Positions 1 through 7,641 of a stretch of DNA of 37,080 bases are shown here, one piece after another (positions within the stretch are counted from its first letter, which is position 1; the number at the start of each line of letters is the position of its first letter). This DNA is from Clostridiaceae bacterium. GTDB lineage: Bacteria; Bacillota_A; Clostridia; Clostridiales; Clostridiaceae. The position numbers were made by a program, and so were the translations under genes. The stretch is from the NCBI GenBank assembly GCA_029256485.1, contig JAQSXU010000028.1:1-37080 (forward strand), written 5' to 3'. The notes beneath the pieces were generated by a model. The model worked only from the letters and a program-made list of their open reading frames with translations, did no database searches and was not told the origin of the DNA.

Positions 1-182
1 GCATCAATAACAACTTTACTTGTCCATTGTCCAACTGCAATCTTCTTAAGATATGAAGATTTATATATCATTAAATAACTTAATCTCCCCACTAAACAAA
101 AGAAGATCACAAAGAGTAAGAAAAAAGTGAAAAGCATCCTTTTCCTTATAATCACATTATCTCTGTAACCTCTAATAGTCAA
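1..182 (-). CDS. SpoVD/PBP2-type transpeptidase, N-terminal part
   Basis: This is the first 60 codons of a gene that continues beyond the window edge. It starts with TTG at 180-182, seven bases after GGAGGT. The encoded start has a basic cytoplasmic tail (RGYRDNVIIRKRM), one membrane anchor at about residues 17-37, and a segment reading GQWTSKVVIDA. That segment resembles the stretch just before the pedestal region of class B penicillin-binding proteins such as SpoVD and PBP2B. The gene follows rsmH and an ftsL-like gene, which is where spoVD or pbpB normally lies in Firmicutes. Such proteins cross-link septal or spore-cortex peptidoglycan outside the membrane. The catalytic domain is outside the window, so SpoVD and vegetative PBP2B cannot be told apart here. 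Confidence 0.75.
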   Translation of the reverse strand, partial: MTIRGYRDNVIIRKRMLFTFFLLFVIFFCLVGRLSYLMIYKSSYLKKIAVGQWTSKVVID

Positions 183-229
183 GCGCCATACCTCCGTTAT
201 CCATTGGGAAGACGAACTTCCAACAAAAT

Positions 230-727
230 TTAAAATAATAGATTCTTAATCTTTTGGATTAAATTCTGTTGTGAAACCATTTTATTATCCTTTTCTGCCA
301 TGTTTGAAAAATAATTTTTATCCAGACTAACGTAAACAGCAGCATTTTTATCTGGCTGTATCATATGTAATTTGGTTGTGGCTGTTTCCTCTATAAATCT
401 AAGATTATTGTACTTTACTAATTCCACCTTTAGGTTCTCATTTTCTCTACTGGTTTCGGTTATACTTGATTTTATTGTATTTAAATTTCTCTGCATATCA
501 TAAATTGCACTGTATCTTGCTATGAGCAGCGCTCCAACAATAAACACCAGTGAAATGTTTCTAATTACACATACCTTAGATGAAATTCTTTTACTTATCT
601 TCTTTTTATGTAACTTATTTTTGCCTTCTTCAAGCTCTTTTAATCTATTATCTTTTGTCTTCTCAACACGCTGTGGTACTAATACAGTATTGCCTTGAAC
701 ATAGTTATCATTGTTTGTCACTATCAC
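230..727 (-). CDS. ftsL: FtsL-like septum formation protein
   Basis: A bitopic membrane protein of 165 residues. It has a basic, Lys-rich cytoplasmic N-terminus, one membrane helix around residues 55-75 (after ISSKVCVIR), and a short extracytoplasmic coiled-coil region rich in Leu, Asn and Glu. This shape and its position between rsmH and a class B PBP gene are typical of FtsL, which pairs with DivIC/FtsB to activate septal peptidoglycan synthesis. I place the start at the GTG at 725-727, because GGAGAGG lies seven bases upstream. A GTG three codons earlier (734-736) would touch the ribosome site. FtsL sequences diverge strongly, so the call rests mainly on topology and neighbours. Confidence 0.75.
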   Translation of the reverse strand: MIVTNNDNYVQGNTVLVPQRVEKTKDNRLKELEEGKNKLHKKKISKRISSKVCVIRNISLVFIVGALLIARYSAIYDMQRNLNTIKSSITETSRENENLKVELVKYNNLRFIEETATTKLHMIQPDKNAAVYVSLDKNYFSNMAEKDNKMVSQQNLIQKIKNLLF

Positions 728-754
728 TTTATTCACCTCTCCAATAGATTAGAA

Positions 755-1684
755 CTATATTTTTTCACAAACCCTCAGCTTGGCGCTTTTACTTCTTGAA
801 TTTACTTCCTTCTCTTCATCAGTTGGCTCAATAGGCTTTCTTGTAATAATTTTTATTACTGGCTTTTTACCGCACACGCATACAGGAAAGTCAGGGGGAC
901 ACGTACATGGATCTTGCAGCAGCTTAAATTTATTCTTTACTATTCTATCCTCTAAAGAATGAAAGGTTATAATGGATAATCTTCCACCTTTTTTTAATCT
1001 ATTAACGCTGTCATTAATGGCTTTATCTAAAATATCCAGCTCTTTATTTACCTCAATCCTTATAGCTTGGAATGTCTTTTTTGCCGGGTGACCTTTTTTC
1101 TTAAATTTATTTGGTATTGCCCTATCAATAACTTCTACCAATTCCTTAGTTGTTTCAATGGGCTTATCTTCTCTCTTTTTTACAATACTTCTGGCAATTT
1201 TTCTTGCAAAACTATCCTCGCCATATTCTATAATCACCTTAAATAATTCCTGTTCGCTATAGGAATTTACCACATCATAGGCAGAAAATGATTTACTTCT
1301 GTCCATTCTCATATCCAGCGGTGCTTCGCTCATATAGCTGAAGCCTCTTGAAGCTTCATCTAATTGATAAGAGGAAACTCCTAAATCCATCAATATGCCA
1401 TCAACTTCATTTATGCTTAATCCCTCTAATATATCATCAATATTATAAAAATTATTATGAACATATGTAACATTTCTAAACTCTTTTAATTTTTCAGAAG
1501 CTGCCTTTAATGCATCATTGTCTTGATCTATACCAATTAATCTTCCCTGTGGTGACAATCTTTTTAAAATTTCAGTAGAATGACCGCCTCCGCCTAAGGT
1601 ACAATCAACATATATGCCATCAGGCTTTATATCTAAAGAATCAATTGTCTCATTTAATAGTACTGATATATGTTTAAAATTCAT
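755..1684 (-). CDS. rsmH: 16S rRNA (cytosine1402-N4)-methyltransferase RsmH
   Basis: A 309-residue protein of normal RsmH (MraW) length. It methylates N4 of C1402 in the 16S rRNA decoding centre using S-adenosylmethionine. The N-terminus shows [11 protein letters not shown], then the SAM-binding stretch [12 protein letters not shown] (residues about 25-36) and GIDQDND. Other family landmarks are [43 protein letters not shown] and [15 protein letters not shown] Cys-rich segment near residue 260 (DPCTCPP, CVCG) is common in clostridial members. A GGAGG site precedes the ATG. It lies 43 bases after mraZ and 27 bases before the ftsL-like gene, so it is probably in the same division-cluster transcript. 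Confidence 0.96.
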   Translation of the reverse strand: MNFKHISVLLNETIDSLDIKPDGIYVDCTLGGGGHSTEILKRLSPQGRLIGIDQDNDALKAASEKLKEFRNVTYVHNNFYNIDDILEGLSINEVDGILMDLGVSSYQLDEASRGFSYMSEAPLDMRMDRSKSFSAYDVVNSYSEQELFKVIIEYGEDSFARKIARSIVKKREDKPIETTKELVEVIDRAIPNKFKKKGHPAKKTFQAIRIEVNKELDILDKAINDSVNRLKKGGRLSIITFHSLEDRIVKNKFKLLQDPCTCPPDFPVCVCGKKPVIKIITRKPIEPTDEEKEVNSRSKSAKLRVCEKI

Positions 1685-1727
1685 TTTAATTCCTCCGAAT
1701 ACTTTCTAAAAATAATGGTGAACCAGA

Positions 1728-2156
1728 TTAAATTCCAAGATCACTCATTTGCTCTGCAATTTGGTCAAAATCAATATTTGAGTTATTATACTGTTCCCAA
1801 CTATCCTTGCTCCAAATTTCAATCCTTGTTGAAACACCTATACTTACTATATCCTTTTTTATGTCTGCATATTCTAAAAGACTCTGAGGAATAAGACCCC
1901 TTCCCTGTTTGTCCATTTCAATTTCATTAGCTCCTGAAAAGAAAAACCTTACAAAAGCTCTTGCATTTTTGCTGGTAAGCGGCAGTGTTTTTAGCTTGTT
2001 TTCTAAATTGCTCCACTCAGCTAAAGTATAAGCATATAGACATCCATCTAGGCCTTTTGTCAAAATGAATTTGCTTCCAAGCTCTTCTCTAAATTTAGAA
2101 GGTATAATTATTCTATTTTTATTGTCAAGTGCATGTGTATATTCACCTATGAACAT
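1728..2156 (-). CDS. mraZ: Transcriptional regulator MraZ
   Basis: A 142-residue protein of standard MraZ length with two AbrB-like half domains. It opens with [23 protein letters not shown], which carries the first conserved DxKxR-type turn. The second half carries the matching [17 protein letters not shown] turn near residues 80-97. MraZ oligomers bind direct repeats upstream of their own gene and repress the division and cell-wall cluster. The gene is the first of the cluster and has TTGGAGGGAT as ribosome site. Three direct repeats of the expected kind lie 30-56 bases upstream of the start codon. Confidence 0.95.
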   Translation of the reverse strand: MFIGEYTHALDNKNRIIIPSKFREELGSKFILTKGLDGCLYAYTLAEWSNLENKLKTLPLTSKNARAFVRFFFSGANEIEMDKQGRGLIPQSLLEYADIKKDIVSIGVSTRIEIWSKDSWEQYNNSNIDFDQIAEQMSDLGI

Positions 2157-2184
2157 AATTATCCCTCCAATTATAGAAAAATCG

Positions 2185-2212
2185 CACCACTTTTAACCAC
2201 TTTTAACCACTT
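2185..2212 (-). promoter_or_regulatory. Putative MraZ operator: three 10-bp-spaced direct repeats
   Basis: Read on the minus strand, AAGTGG occurs three times at exact 10-bp spacing (2207-2212, 2197-2202, 2187-2192). The first two units share the tail TTAA. Helically phased GTGG/TGGG-type repeats ahead of mraZ are the known binding pattern for MraZ. Their place just upstream of the mraZ ribosome site fits autorepression. Binding itself is inferred. Confidence 0.75.
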
Positions 2213-2420
2213 GAGTTATTTATTCTATAAAAAAGTTAAAATTCCTTCTTAATTTATATAATTTTTTGCTTTTTTTAAAAAAAATTTTAATTTAATTTTT
2301 AATACATTTAAATTAATTCATATTTAATGTATTCCGTATTAACATAACTTACATATTTATACACAAATTTTACAATTTTTAGCAGTTAATTTCATTAATA
2401 ATGCGTTAATGTGTTATTTC

Positions 2421-2449
2421 TTGAAATCAGTTCTGTCATAGAGTATAAT
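2421..2449 (+). promoter_or_regulatory. Sigma-A-type promoter for ychF
   Basis: TTGAAA at 2421-2426 and a perfect TATAAT at 2444-2449 are separated by 17 bp, the ideal spacing. Transcription would begin near 2456, leaving a leader of about 65 bases before the ychF start codon. Confidence 0.75.
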
Positions 2450-2520
2450 TAACCTGAGTTTGGCTGTTAACGCCATTAGTAATCAGTAAACACTTTGTTA
2501 TATGAAAGGAATGTACATAA

Positions 2521-3618
2521 ATGAAATTAGGAATTGTTGGCTTACCTAACGTTGGTAAGAGTACTTTATTTAATGCCATTACACAAGCAGGCGCTGAATC
2601 TGCAAATTACCCATTTTGTACCATTGAACCAAATGTAGGAGTGGTGGCAGTACCTGATAAAAGATTAGATGTATTAGAAAAAATCTACAACCCTAAAAAG
2701 AAGGTATTTACAACTATAGAATTCTATGATATTGCTGGTCTTGTTAAAGGAGCAAGCAAAGGAGAAGGTTTAGGTAACAAGTTTTTATCCCATATAAGAG
2801 AAGTATCCTCAATTGTGCATGTGGTTAGATGCTTCGATGACGAAAACATTGTACACGTTGAAGGAACTGTTAATCCAGTAAGAGATATAGAAACAATAAA
2901 TCTTGAATTAATCTTTTCCGATATGGAAACTATGGATAAGAGAATGGAAAAGGTGTCAAAGCTGGCAAAGGGCGGAGATAAAAAATCAAAAGAAGAACTA
3001 ACTGTTATGGAAAGAATAAAAGCTCATCTTGAAAGCGGAAACCCAGTAAGGACATTGGATTTTACAGATGAGGAAATAGAGCTGGTAAGAAATTATTTCT
3101 TATTAACCACAAAACCGGTTTTATATGTAGCAAATATATCCGAAGATGATTTAATAGGCGGTAATCATGATAATGATTATGTTAAACAAGTTAAGGAATT
3201 TGCTGAAAAAGAAGGATCCCAAGTTGTAGTTATTTCAGCTAAAATTGAAGAGGAATTATCATCACTTAGTGAAGATGAGAAAAAGGAAATGCTCTCAGAA
3301 TATGGACTTGATGAGTCAGGTTTGGATAAGCTTGTTCATACCAGTTACAAACTTCTAGGACTTATGAGTTTTCTTACAGCTGGAACAGATGAAGTTAGAG
3401 CATGGACAATTAAGCAGGGAACAAAAGCTCCTAAAGCAGCAGGCAAGGTTCATACAGATATTGAAAGAGGATTTATTAGAGCAGAAATAATATCCTATGA
3501 TAAATTAATAGAATGCGGTTCAGAAGCAGCTGCTAAAGAAAAAGGTTACTATAGATTAGAAGGAAAAGATTATGTTATGCAGGACGGAGACATAGTTCAC
3601 TTTAGATTTAACGTTTAA
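2521..3618 (+). CDS. ychF: Redox-regulated ATPase YchF (Obg family)
   Basis: At 365 residues it has the usual YchF/OLA1 length. The P-loop GLPNVGKST is at residues 7-15, followed by GAESANYPFCTIEPN (switch region) and the G3 motif DIAGLVKGASKGEGLGN near residue 70. The G4-like motif is altered (VANISE), as in this family, which prefers ATP over GTP. The C-terminus is a TGS domain (TDEVRAWTIKQGTKAP, then DIERGFIRAEIISYD). YchF is a cytosolic, ribosome-associated P-loop NTPase linked to stress and redox responses. A ribosome site (GAAAGGAATG) precedes the ATG. The gene looks monocistronic, with its own promoter upstream and a strong hairpin downstream. Confidence 0.97.
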   Translation: MKLGIVGLPNVGKSTLFNAITQAGAESANYPFCTIEPNVGVVAVPDKRLDVLEKIYNPKKKVFTTIEFYDIAGLVKGASKGEGLGNKFLSHIREVSSIVHVVRCFDDENIVHVEGTVNPVRDIETINLELIFSDMETMDKRMEKVSKLAKGGDKKSKEELTVMERIKAHLESGNPVRTLDFTDEEIELVRNYFLLTTKPVLYVANISEDDLIGGNHDNDYVKQVKEFAEKEGSQVVVISAKIEEELSSLSEDEKKEMLSEYGLDESGLDKLVHTSYKLLGLMSFLTAGTDEVRAWTIKQGTKAPKAAGKVHTDIERGFIRAEIISYDKLIECGSEAAAKEKGYYRLEGKDYVMQDGDIVHFRFNV

Positions 3619-3640
3619 ACTAAAGATTAAAGATTAAAGA
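3617..3640. repeat. Heptamer-rich repeat at the ychF stop codon
   Basis: A short run built on the heptamer TAAAGAT starts inside the ychF stop codon. The same 24-base stretch recurs exactly at 7338-7361, and both copies are followed by similar CAAATAA-containing sequence. It looks like one copy of a dispersed intergenic repeat. Confidence 0.65.
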
Positions 3641-3685
3641 ACAAATAAGGATAGTTTAACTTTAGGCAAAATTTTAAATTGACTG

Positions 3686-3717
3686 AAAACACCCATGTTT
3701 TTATACATGGGTGTTTT
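3686..3717. terminator. Bidirectional terminator between ychF and the phosphoesterase gene
   Basis: A perfect 13-bp stem (3686-3698 with 3705-3717) encloses a 6-base loop. The core is ACACCCATG / CATGGGTGT, flanked by A-runs on the left and T-runs on the right, so it can end transcription from either side. It sits between the convergent genes ychF and the metallophosphoesterase. Confidence 0.9.
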
Positions 3718-3764
3718 TGTTTTCTTTGATTGTGGAGACTGTGTTGAATACAGACTTTTCATTA

Positions 3765-4688
3765 TCATAAATTTTTTTTATAAGGTATCTTAATTACAAA
3801 TGTTTTAATGTATGTTCCAGTACTGAATTCTCTTGATTTAATTTCCACTCTGTCATTATATACGTTAACCAGCAGCCCCTGGGAATACTCTTCAGGTCCT
3901 TTTCCGCCATCATAACATGTGTAGGCTACGGAGCCTGTGTTAACCATGTTAAAGCCATTCTGATATACTGTTCTGGGATAGTCAAGCAAAGCGTGAGAAT
4001 GACCTGTAAATAGTATTACCTGAGGATATTTTTTAAGAATATTAAAAAGTTTTCCATCAGTAAAATTTCCACCCCAGTGCTGGCTGCCATATACTGTATA
4101 AGGTATTGGCTGATGTAAAAATACAAATATGGGCTTATTTGCATTTGCATTTACTGCTAATATAATTTCAAGCCAGCTGTATTCTTTGTCAGATATTCTG
4201 CCATCAGCTGCACTGTTATAATTTAAATCATCTGCACCCAGTGTTATAAAGTGATACCCTGCAATCCATTTATCATAGTAAACATTGGGCATTTTTGTTT
4301 TTTCTTTAAATCTATTGATATAAATGTCGCTTTGAACAATTCCTTTATACCAGACTTCATTATATTCATGATTTCCCATGACAATAACTTTTTCAGCATT
4401 CTGCTGTACATTATTATTAATGATATTCATGAAATTATCATATTCACTTGAATAGCCATGATCTGTTATGTCTCCAACAAACACCATTACATTATAGTTT
4501 GGTGCAATGATTTTATAATCATTAAGAGCTTTTATAAGTCTGTCCTTTTGACACTGATTCTGTATATGAATGTCGCTTATTACTGGTATTTGAAGTATTG
4601 GTCTAGTGTTATCTTCAGCATAAACATGTTTGGGGCTCATCACAAAGCATAAAGCTATGCTTATTAATCCTATGATTATCTTTTTCAT
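3765..4688 (-). CDS. Exported calcineurin-like metallophosphoesterase
   Basis: A 307-residue protein. An N-terminal hydrophobic signal peptide (residues about 1-24, likely cleaved after VYA) predicts export. The mature part carries the dinuclear metal-site motifs of the calcineurin-like phosphoesterase family in order: SDIH (D39, H41), VGDITDHG (D73), GNHE (105-108), LHQP and GHSH near residue 230. These bind two metal ions and hydrolyse phosphomonoesters or diesters. The substrate cannot be read from the sequence. It seems to be a single-gene unit; no partner gene is evident. The SD is weak (AGGATTGAAG). Confidence 0.88.
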   Translation of the reverse strand: MKKIIIGLISIALCFVMSPKHVYAEDNTRPILQIPVISDIHIQNQCQKDRLIKALNDYKIIAPNYNVMVFVGDITDHGYSSEYDNFMNIINNNVQQNAEKVIVMGNHEYNEVWYKGIVQSDIYINRFKEKTKMPNVYYDKWIAGYHFITLGADDLNYNSAADGRISDKEYSWLEIILAVNANANKPIFVFLHQPIPYTVYGSQHWGGNFTDGKLFNILKKYPQVILFTGHSHALLDYPRTVYQNGFNMVNTGSVAYTCYDGGKGPEEYSQGLLVNVYNDRVEIKSREFSTGTYIKTFVIKIPYKKNL

Positions 4689-4808
4689 TTTATCTTCAAT
4701 CCTTTTACAAAGATCTGTTAAAGAATAGCGTTAATAATACAATAGTATCTTTTCCTTCTTATTTATTATTATGCATCATACAATATTGAATCCTTAATTC
4801 TAAAGTCC

Positions 4809-4875
4809 TTTAATTTAAGATTTTCTGCCCAAGCAGAAAATCAACCGAATTGTTATTTAATGTTTATTCTTTGTT
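4809..4875. repeat. Hairpin repeat copy at the 3' end of the Lon-like gene
   Basis: It contains TTTAATTTAAG, then a perfect 10-bp hairpin (4819-4828 with 4833-4842, loop CCAA), then sequence ending in TATTCTTTG. The same order recurs at 7404-7457 on the far side of the Lon-like gene. The right end overlaps the last codons of that gene. On the minus strand the hairpin follows the gene's stop by about 20 bases and might help end transcription, but it lacks a good U-tract. Confidence 0.55.
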
Positions 4876-7179
4876 ATTTAGTTTTTTAGGCTTAGCACTA
4901 TATTTCTTTATTTCTTTTTTAATACTTTCAAAAACATCACTAACCCCTATATTGTCATCACACATCAAAGCCTCTATGGCATCTTCCACAGTATTCATGG
5001 TATAGATATGAAAGTCTCCATTGGCAATCTGCTGTTCCACTTCTCTTCTTAAGACAATATTATCTCTATTTGAATAAGGGATTAAAACACCATTATTTCC
5101 CCTCTTTCCCAGGAGCTTGCATACATTGTAGAATCCCTCTATTTTTTCATTTACTCCTCCTATGGGCTGAACATTACCAATTTGATTTACAGAACCCGTT
5201 ACTGCGATATTTTGTTTAACAGGAATTTTGCTTAAGGCAGAAATCATACATATGATTTCTGCAATGGAGGCACTGTCTCCATCTACCTTTCCATAAATCT
5301 GTTCAAAGCTGATATGAAAGTCCACAGGTATTTTTTCGTATCCACCATTTAATTTATTAATATATCCTTTCAATATATTAATTGCTTTGCTGTGAATACT
5401 GCCGCTTAAATCACCAGTTTTCTGAACATCAATAACTTCCCCGCTGCCTTTATAGCAGTTGCATGTTATTTTTATTGGTTTCCCAAAACTCATAAAGCCT
5501 GTGTCAATAACAGACAGTCCATTTATTTCACCTACTTTTTTATCTGCAATGTTTATTAGTATTGTTTTATCTTTAAAATTATCTAGTACTTCTCTTTGTA
5601 ATATTTCTTCCTCCCAGGCAACATTTAAAATATCATTGGCCTCAATACTTTTTCTGCTTTCCATTTCCGCTTTATTATTGGACTGCATTACTATCCTGTC
5701 TATTTCATAATCATTTAAATACATTTTATTTCTATTTTCAGCTTTTCTGGATAGAAATTTTGCTAATTCACTTATTGCCTCATCAGTCATTGGATTTAAG
5801 TTATTGGCTTCTATAAGTTTAGCTATATTATTTATAAATGAATTCTTTGTATCATTATTTATATCAATTATGGGTTCATACTCTGCTCTAATTTTAAATA
5901 TCTTCTTAAAATCCTCATCATAATTATATAAAATGCTATAGGTTTCATAGTCCCCAATTAGAATAACTTTTTCACGTATTGGTACTGGCTCTGGTTTTAA
6001 ACCATTTAAAGACAGTATCTCAAGGTAACCTCTATTATAATCGAGATCAACTTTTGAACTTATCAGACACTTTTTCAAGTAGTAATAGGCAGACGGATTT
6101 GAAATAAGATTATTCATTCTAATTATCAGGCATCCTTCATTTGCCTTCAGCAATGCTCCGCTTTTAATTAGAGATATATCTGTAACATAAGTTCCATTCT
6201 TATTCTCATACTCTATGCTTCCAAGTAAATTAGCAATGGATGGGTCTTCTTCGTAAATTATTGGGCATTCTTCATTATTTAAATTATCAACTATTACATT
6301 TACAGCATTTTTATTTAAAATGTTGTTTATCTCTTCCTCATCATCCTCATAGCTAAAAGAGTAGGCATCAATTAAAGATTTTTCAATATTTGAACACATA
6401 TTATTAAGAAATTCAAGTATAGCTTCTTCCCCTTTAAATGTGTCTGCATATTCCTGTTTCTTTGTTTCCAGACTTTTTTTCATAGAAACCTGCAATATAA
6501 CTTTTAGCTTCTCTATTTCATCTAATTCAGAGTTCTTTAGATTTTCCAAAATGCTTGTAGCACTAATCTTTAGTTTGTTTACCTTTTCTAGAATTCCTTC
6601 CCTTTCAATAACACTTAACTCTTCAAATTCCTTTTCACTCATCATTTCTCCTGATGCCAAAGGAATGAAAGTAAATCCACTATTGGTAGTTTTCATATTA
6701 AATCCATCATCCTCAGCTGCTTTAATTAACTTACTAATTAAAGCAGATCTTTTCTTTTGAATACTATTTATAATGTCTTCCTTTTCCTTGTCAGAATTTC
6801 CATTATAAAATTCATATACACAATCTAAATAGGAATTTTGGATTTCTTCAATAGTATCTTTAAATTCATTTCCCATTCCATTAGGTAAAGGCATAGATAT
6901 TGGAGATTTTTCATCATCCTTTATTACATAGCATATATCCTTTGGCTTGCTTCTATCCTTTAACAGTGTTCTTATATATTTTTTTAAACTTTCTAATTTA
7001 TCCTTGGAAAAATCATCTATAAGATAAACATTAAAGCCTTGTTTATCAATATTCATAGCTAAATTCAACTTATTATAAATACTTTTATACTCAGGCAGGT
7101 AGTGGCTTTCTTTTCTCTCGTCCCCATGTGAAAATTCGAACTTATACTCAACTTCATTCTTTTTTAACTCATTAAGCAT
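4864..7179 (-). CDS. Lon-family (S16) protease with degenerate AAA module, LonC-like
   Basis: A 771-residue cytosolic protein. The C-terminal third is a Lon protease domain with the catalytic serine in GDSAS (S636) and the catalytic lysine in GGVNEKIEG (K679), plus TGSVNQIGNVQPIGG. The N-terminal two-thirds follow the AAA_32 layout of Lon-B-type proteins. At the Walker A position (residues about 49-62, VYLIDDFSKDKLES) there is no GxxxxGK[ST]. The Walker B stretch (GCLIIRMNNLI, about 349-359) lacks its acidic residues. Residues 100-300 are a Glu/Lys-rich helical insertion. By family knowledge this resembles LonC-type proteases, which lack ATPase activity. GGAGGGG precedes the ATG. It stands alone between repeat-bearing intergenic regions. 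Confidence 0.85.
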   Translation of the reverse strand: MLNELKKNEVEYKFEFSHGDERKESHYLPEYKSIYNKLNLAMNIDKQGFNVYLIDDFSKDKLESLKKYIRTLLKDRSKPKDICYVIKDDEKSPISMPLPNGMGNEFKDTIEEIQNSYLDCVYEFYNGNSDKEKEDIINSIQKKRSALISKLIKAAEDDGFNMKTTNSGFTFIPLASGEMMSEKEFEELSVIEREGILEKVNKLKISATSILENLKNSELDEIEKLKVILQVSMKKSLETKKQEYADTFKGEEAILEFLNNMCSNIEKSLIDAYSFSYEDDEEEINNILNKNAVNVIVDNLNNEECPIIYEEDPSIANLLGSIEYENKNGTYVTDISLIKSGALLKANEGCLIIRMNNLISNPSAYYYLKKCLISSKVDLDYNRGYLEILSLNGLKPEPVPIREKVILIGDYETYSILYNYDEDFKKIFKIRAEYEPIIDINNDTKNSFINNIAKLIEANNLNPMTDEAISELAKFLSRKAENRNKMYLNDYEIDRIVMQSNNKAEMESRKSIEANDILNVAWEEEILQREVLDNFKDKTILINIADKKVGEINGLSVIDTGFMSFGKPIKITCNCYKGSGEVIDVQKTGDLSGSIHSKAINILKGYINKLNGGYEKIPVDFHISFEQIYGKVDGDSASIAEIICMISALSKIPVKQNIAVTGSVNQIGNVQPIGGVNEKIEGFYNVCKLLGKRGNNGVLIPYSNRDNIVLRREVEQQIANGDFHIYTMNTVEDAIEALMCDDNIGVSDVFESIKKEIKKYSAKPKKLNNKE

Positions 7180-7297
7180 TTCACCCCTCCTTGTGAAGAA
7201 AATGTTAAAAAAATCATTATTACTATATTAATATTCAATAGCAATATTTTTAGGCACAAAAAAATAAAAAAAATTGGCCGATTTTAAATCACAAAGT

Positions 7298-7311
7298 TGA
7301 ACTCATATATA
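7298..7311. repeat. Left copy of a 14-bp direct repeat flanking the transposase remnant
   Basis: TGAACTCATATATA, found again in the same orientation at 8658-8671. Similarity extends weakly to the left (ACAAAG here, ACACAG there). Confidence 0.55.
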
Positions 7312-7317
7312 CCTTTG

Positions 7318-7376
7318 AAACTAAAGAATAAAGACTAAAACTAAAGATTAAAGATTAAAGATCAAAGATCAAATAA
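7318..7376. repeat. TAAAGAT-type heptamer array
   Basis: A tandem run of degenerate heptamers (TAAAGAT, TAAAGAC, CAAAGAT). It contains an exact copy (7338-7361) of the 24-base stretch at the ychF stop codon. A hairpin follows directly at 7381-7404. Confidence 0.7.
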
Positions 7377-7380
7377 TGTG

Positions 7381-7457
7381 GATTTTCGGCTTTGGCCGAA
7401 AATCTTTAATTTAAGTTTTGCTGTAAGCAAAACAACAATATTTGTTATCTATTCTTT
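7381..7457. repeat. Hairpin repeat copy upstream of the Lon-like gene
   Basis: A perfect 10-bp stem (7381-7390 with 7395-7404, loop TTTG) is followed by TTTAATTTAAG, a second small hairpin (GTTTTGC / GCAAAAC) and a tail ending TATTCTTTG. The first stem has the same shape and near-identical arms as the one at 4819-4842. The order from TTTAATTTAAG onward matches that copy. Confidence 0.6.
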
Positions 7458-7641
7458 GATCTTTCTTACTTTGTTTTAAGGCTCTTTTATTCAATAGTGT
7501 TGATAAAGTAACCAGGCTATGTAAAAATATGTGCTTGTCCACATATTTTTTTTTAATAGATGGAATTCTTCTGTTCTTATAGGAGCTGTAAAGTTCATGA
7601 ACCGATAGGTTGTCTATTATCAAATTCCCGTTAGGGACAGG

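Larger units (their letters stand above)
2157..2520. other. Divergent intergenic region between mraZ and ychF
   Basis: A very AT-rich 364-bp gap with no coding sequence that I can support. It holds the MraZ-type repeats at its left end and a sigma-A promoter for ychF at its right end. The middle (about 2230-2400) is almost pure A/T runs. It may carry the mraZ promoter, but I could not single out a convincing -35/-10 pair for the minus strand. Confidence 0.6.
7180..7641. other. Repeat-rich intergenic region upstream of the Lon-like gene
   Basis: A 460-bp gap with no credible gene. From left to right it holds one copy of a 14-bp direct repeat (7298-7311), a TAAAGAT-type heptamer array (7318-7376), a perfect 10-bp hairpin (7381-7404), a second 7-bp hairpin (7415-7421 with 7427-7433) and then sequence up to the transposase stop. 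The Lon-like gene promoter should be near 7200-7290, but I see no clear -35/-10 pair. Confidence 0.6.

Noticed and set aside
780..962. A plus-strand frame antisense to rsmH
   Set aside because: It overlaps the well-supported methyltransferase and has no ribosome site or family likeness.
2170..2175. TATAAT on the minus strand just upstream of mraZ
   Set aside because: It touches the ribosome site, so a transcript from it would start within or after that site.
7318..7376. Heptamer array as a possible CRISPR
   Set aside because: Repeat units are 7 bases with no spacers and there are no cas genes nearby.
7411..7623. A 70-codon minus-strand open frame between the transposase remnant and the Lon-like gene
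   Set aside because: It would start with TTG without a ribosome site, its 3' end lies inside the hairpin repeat, and the product resembles nothing I know.
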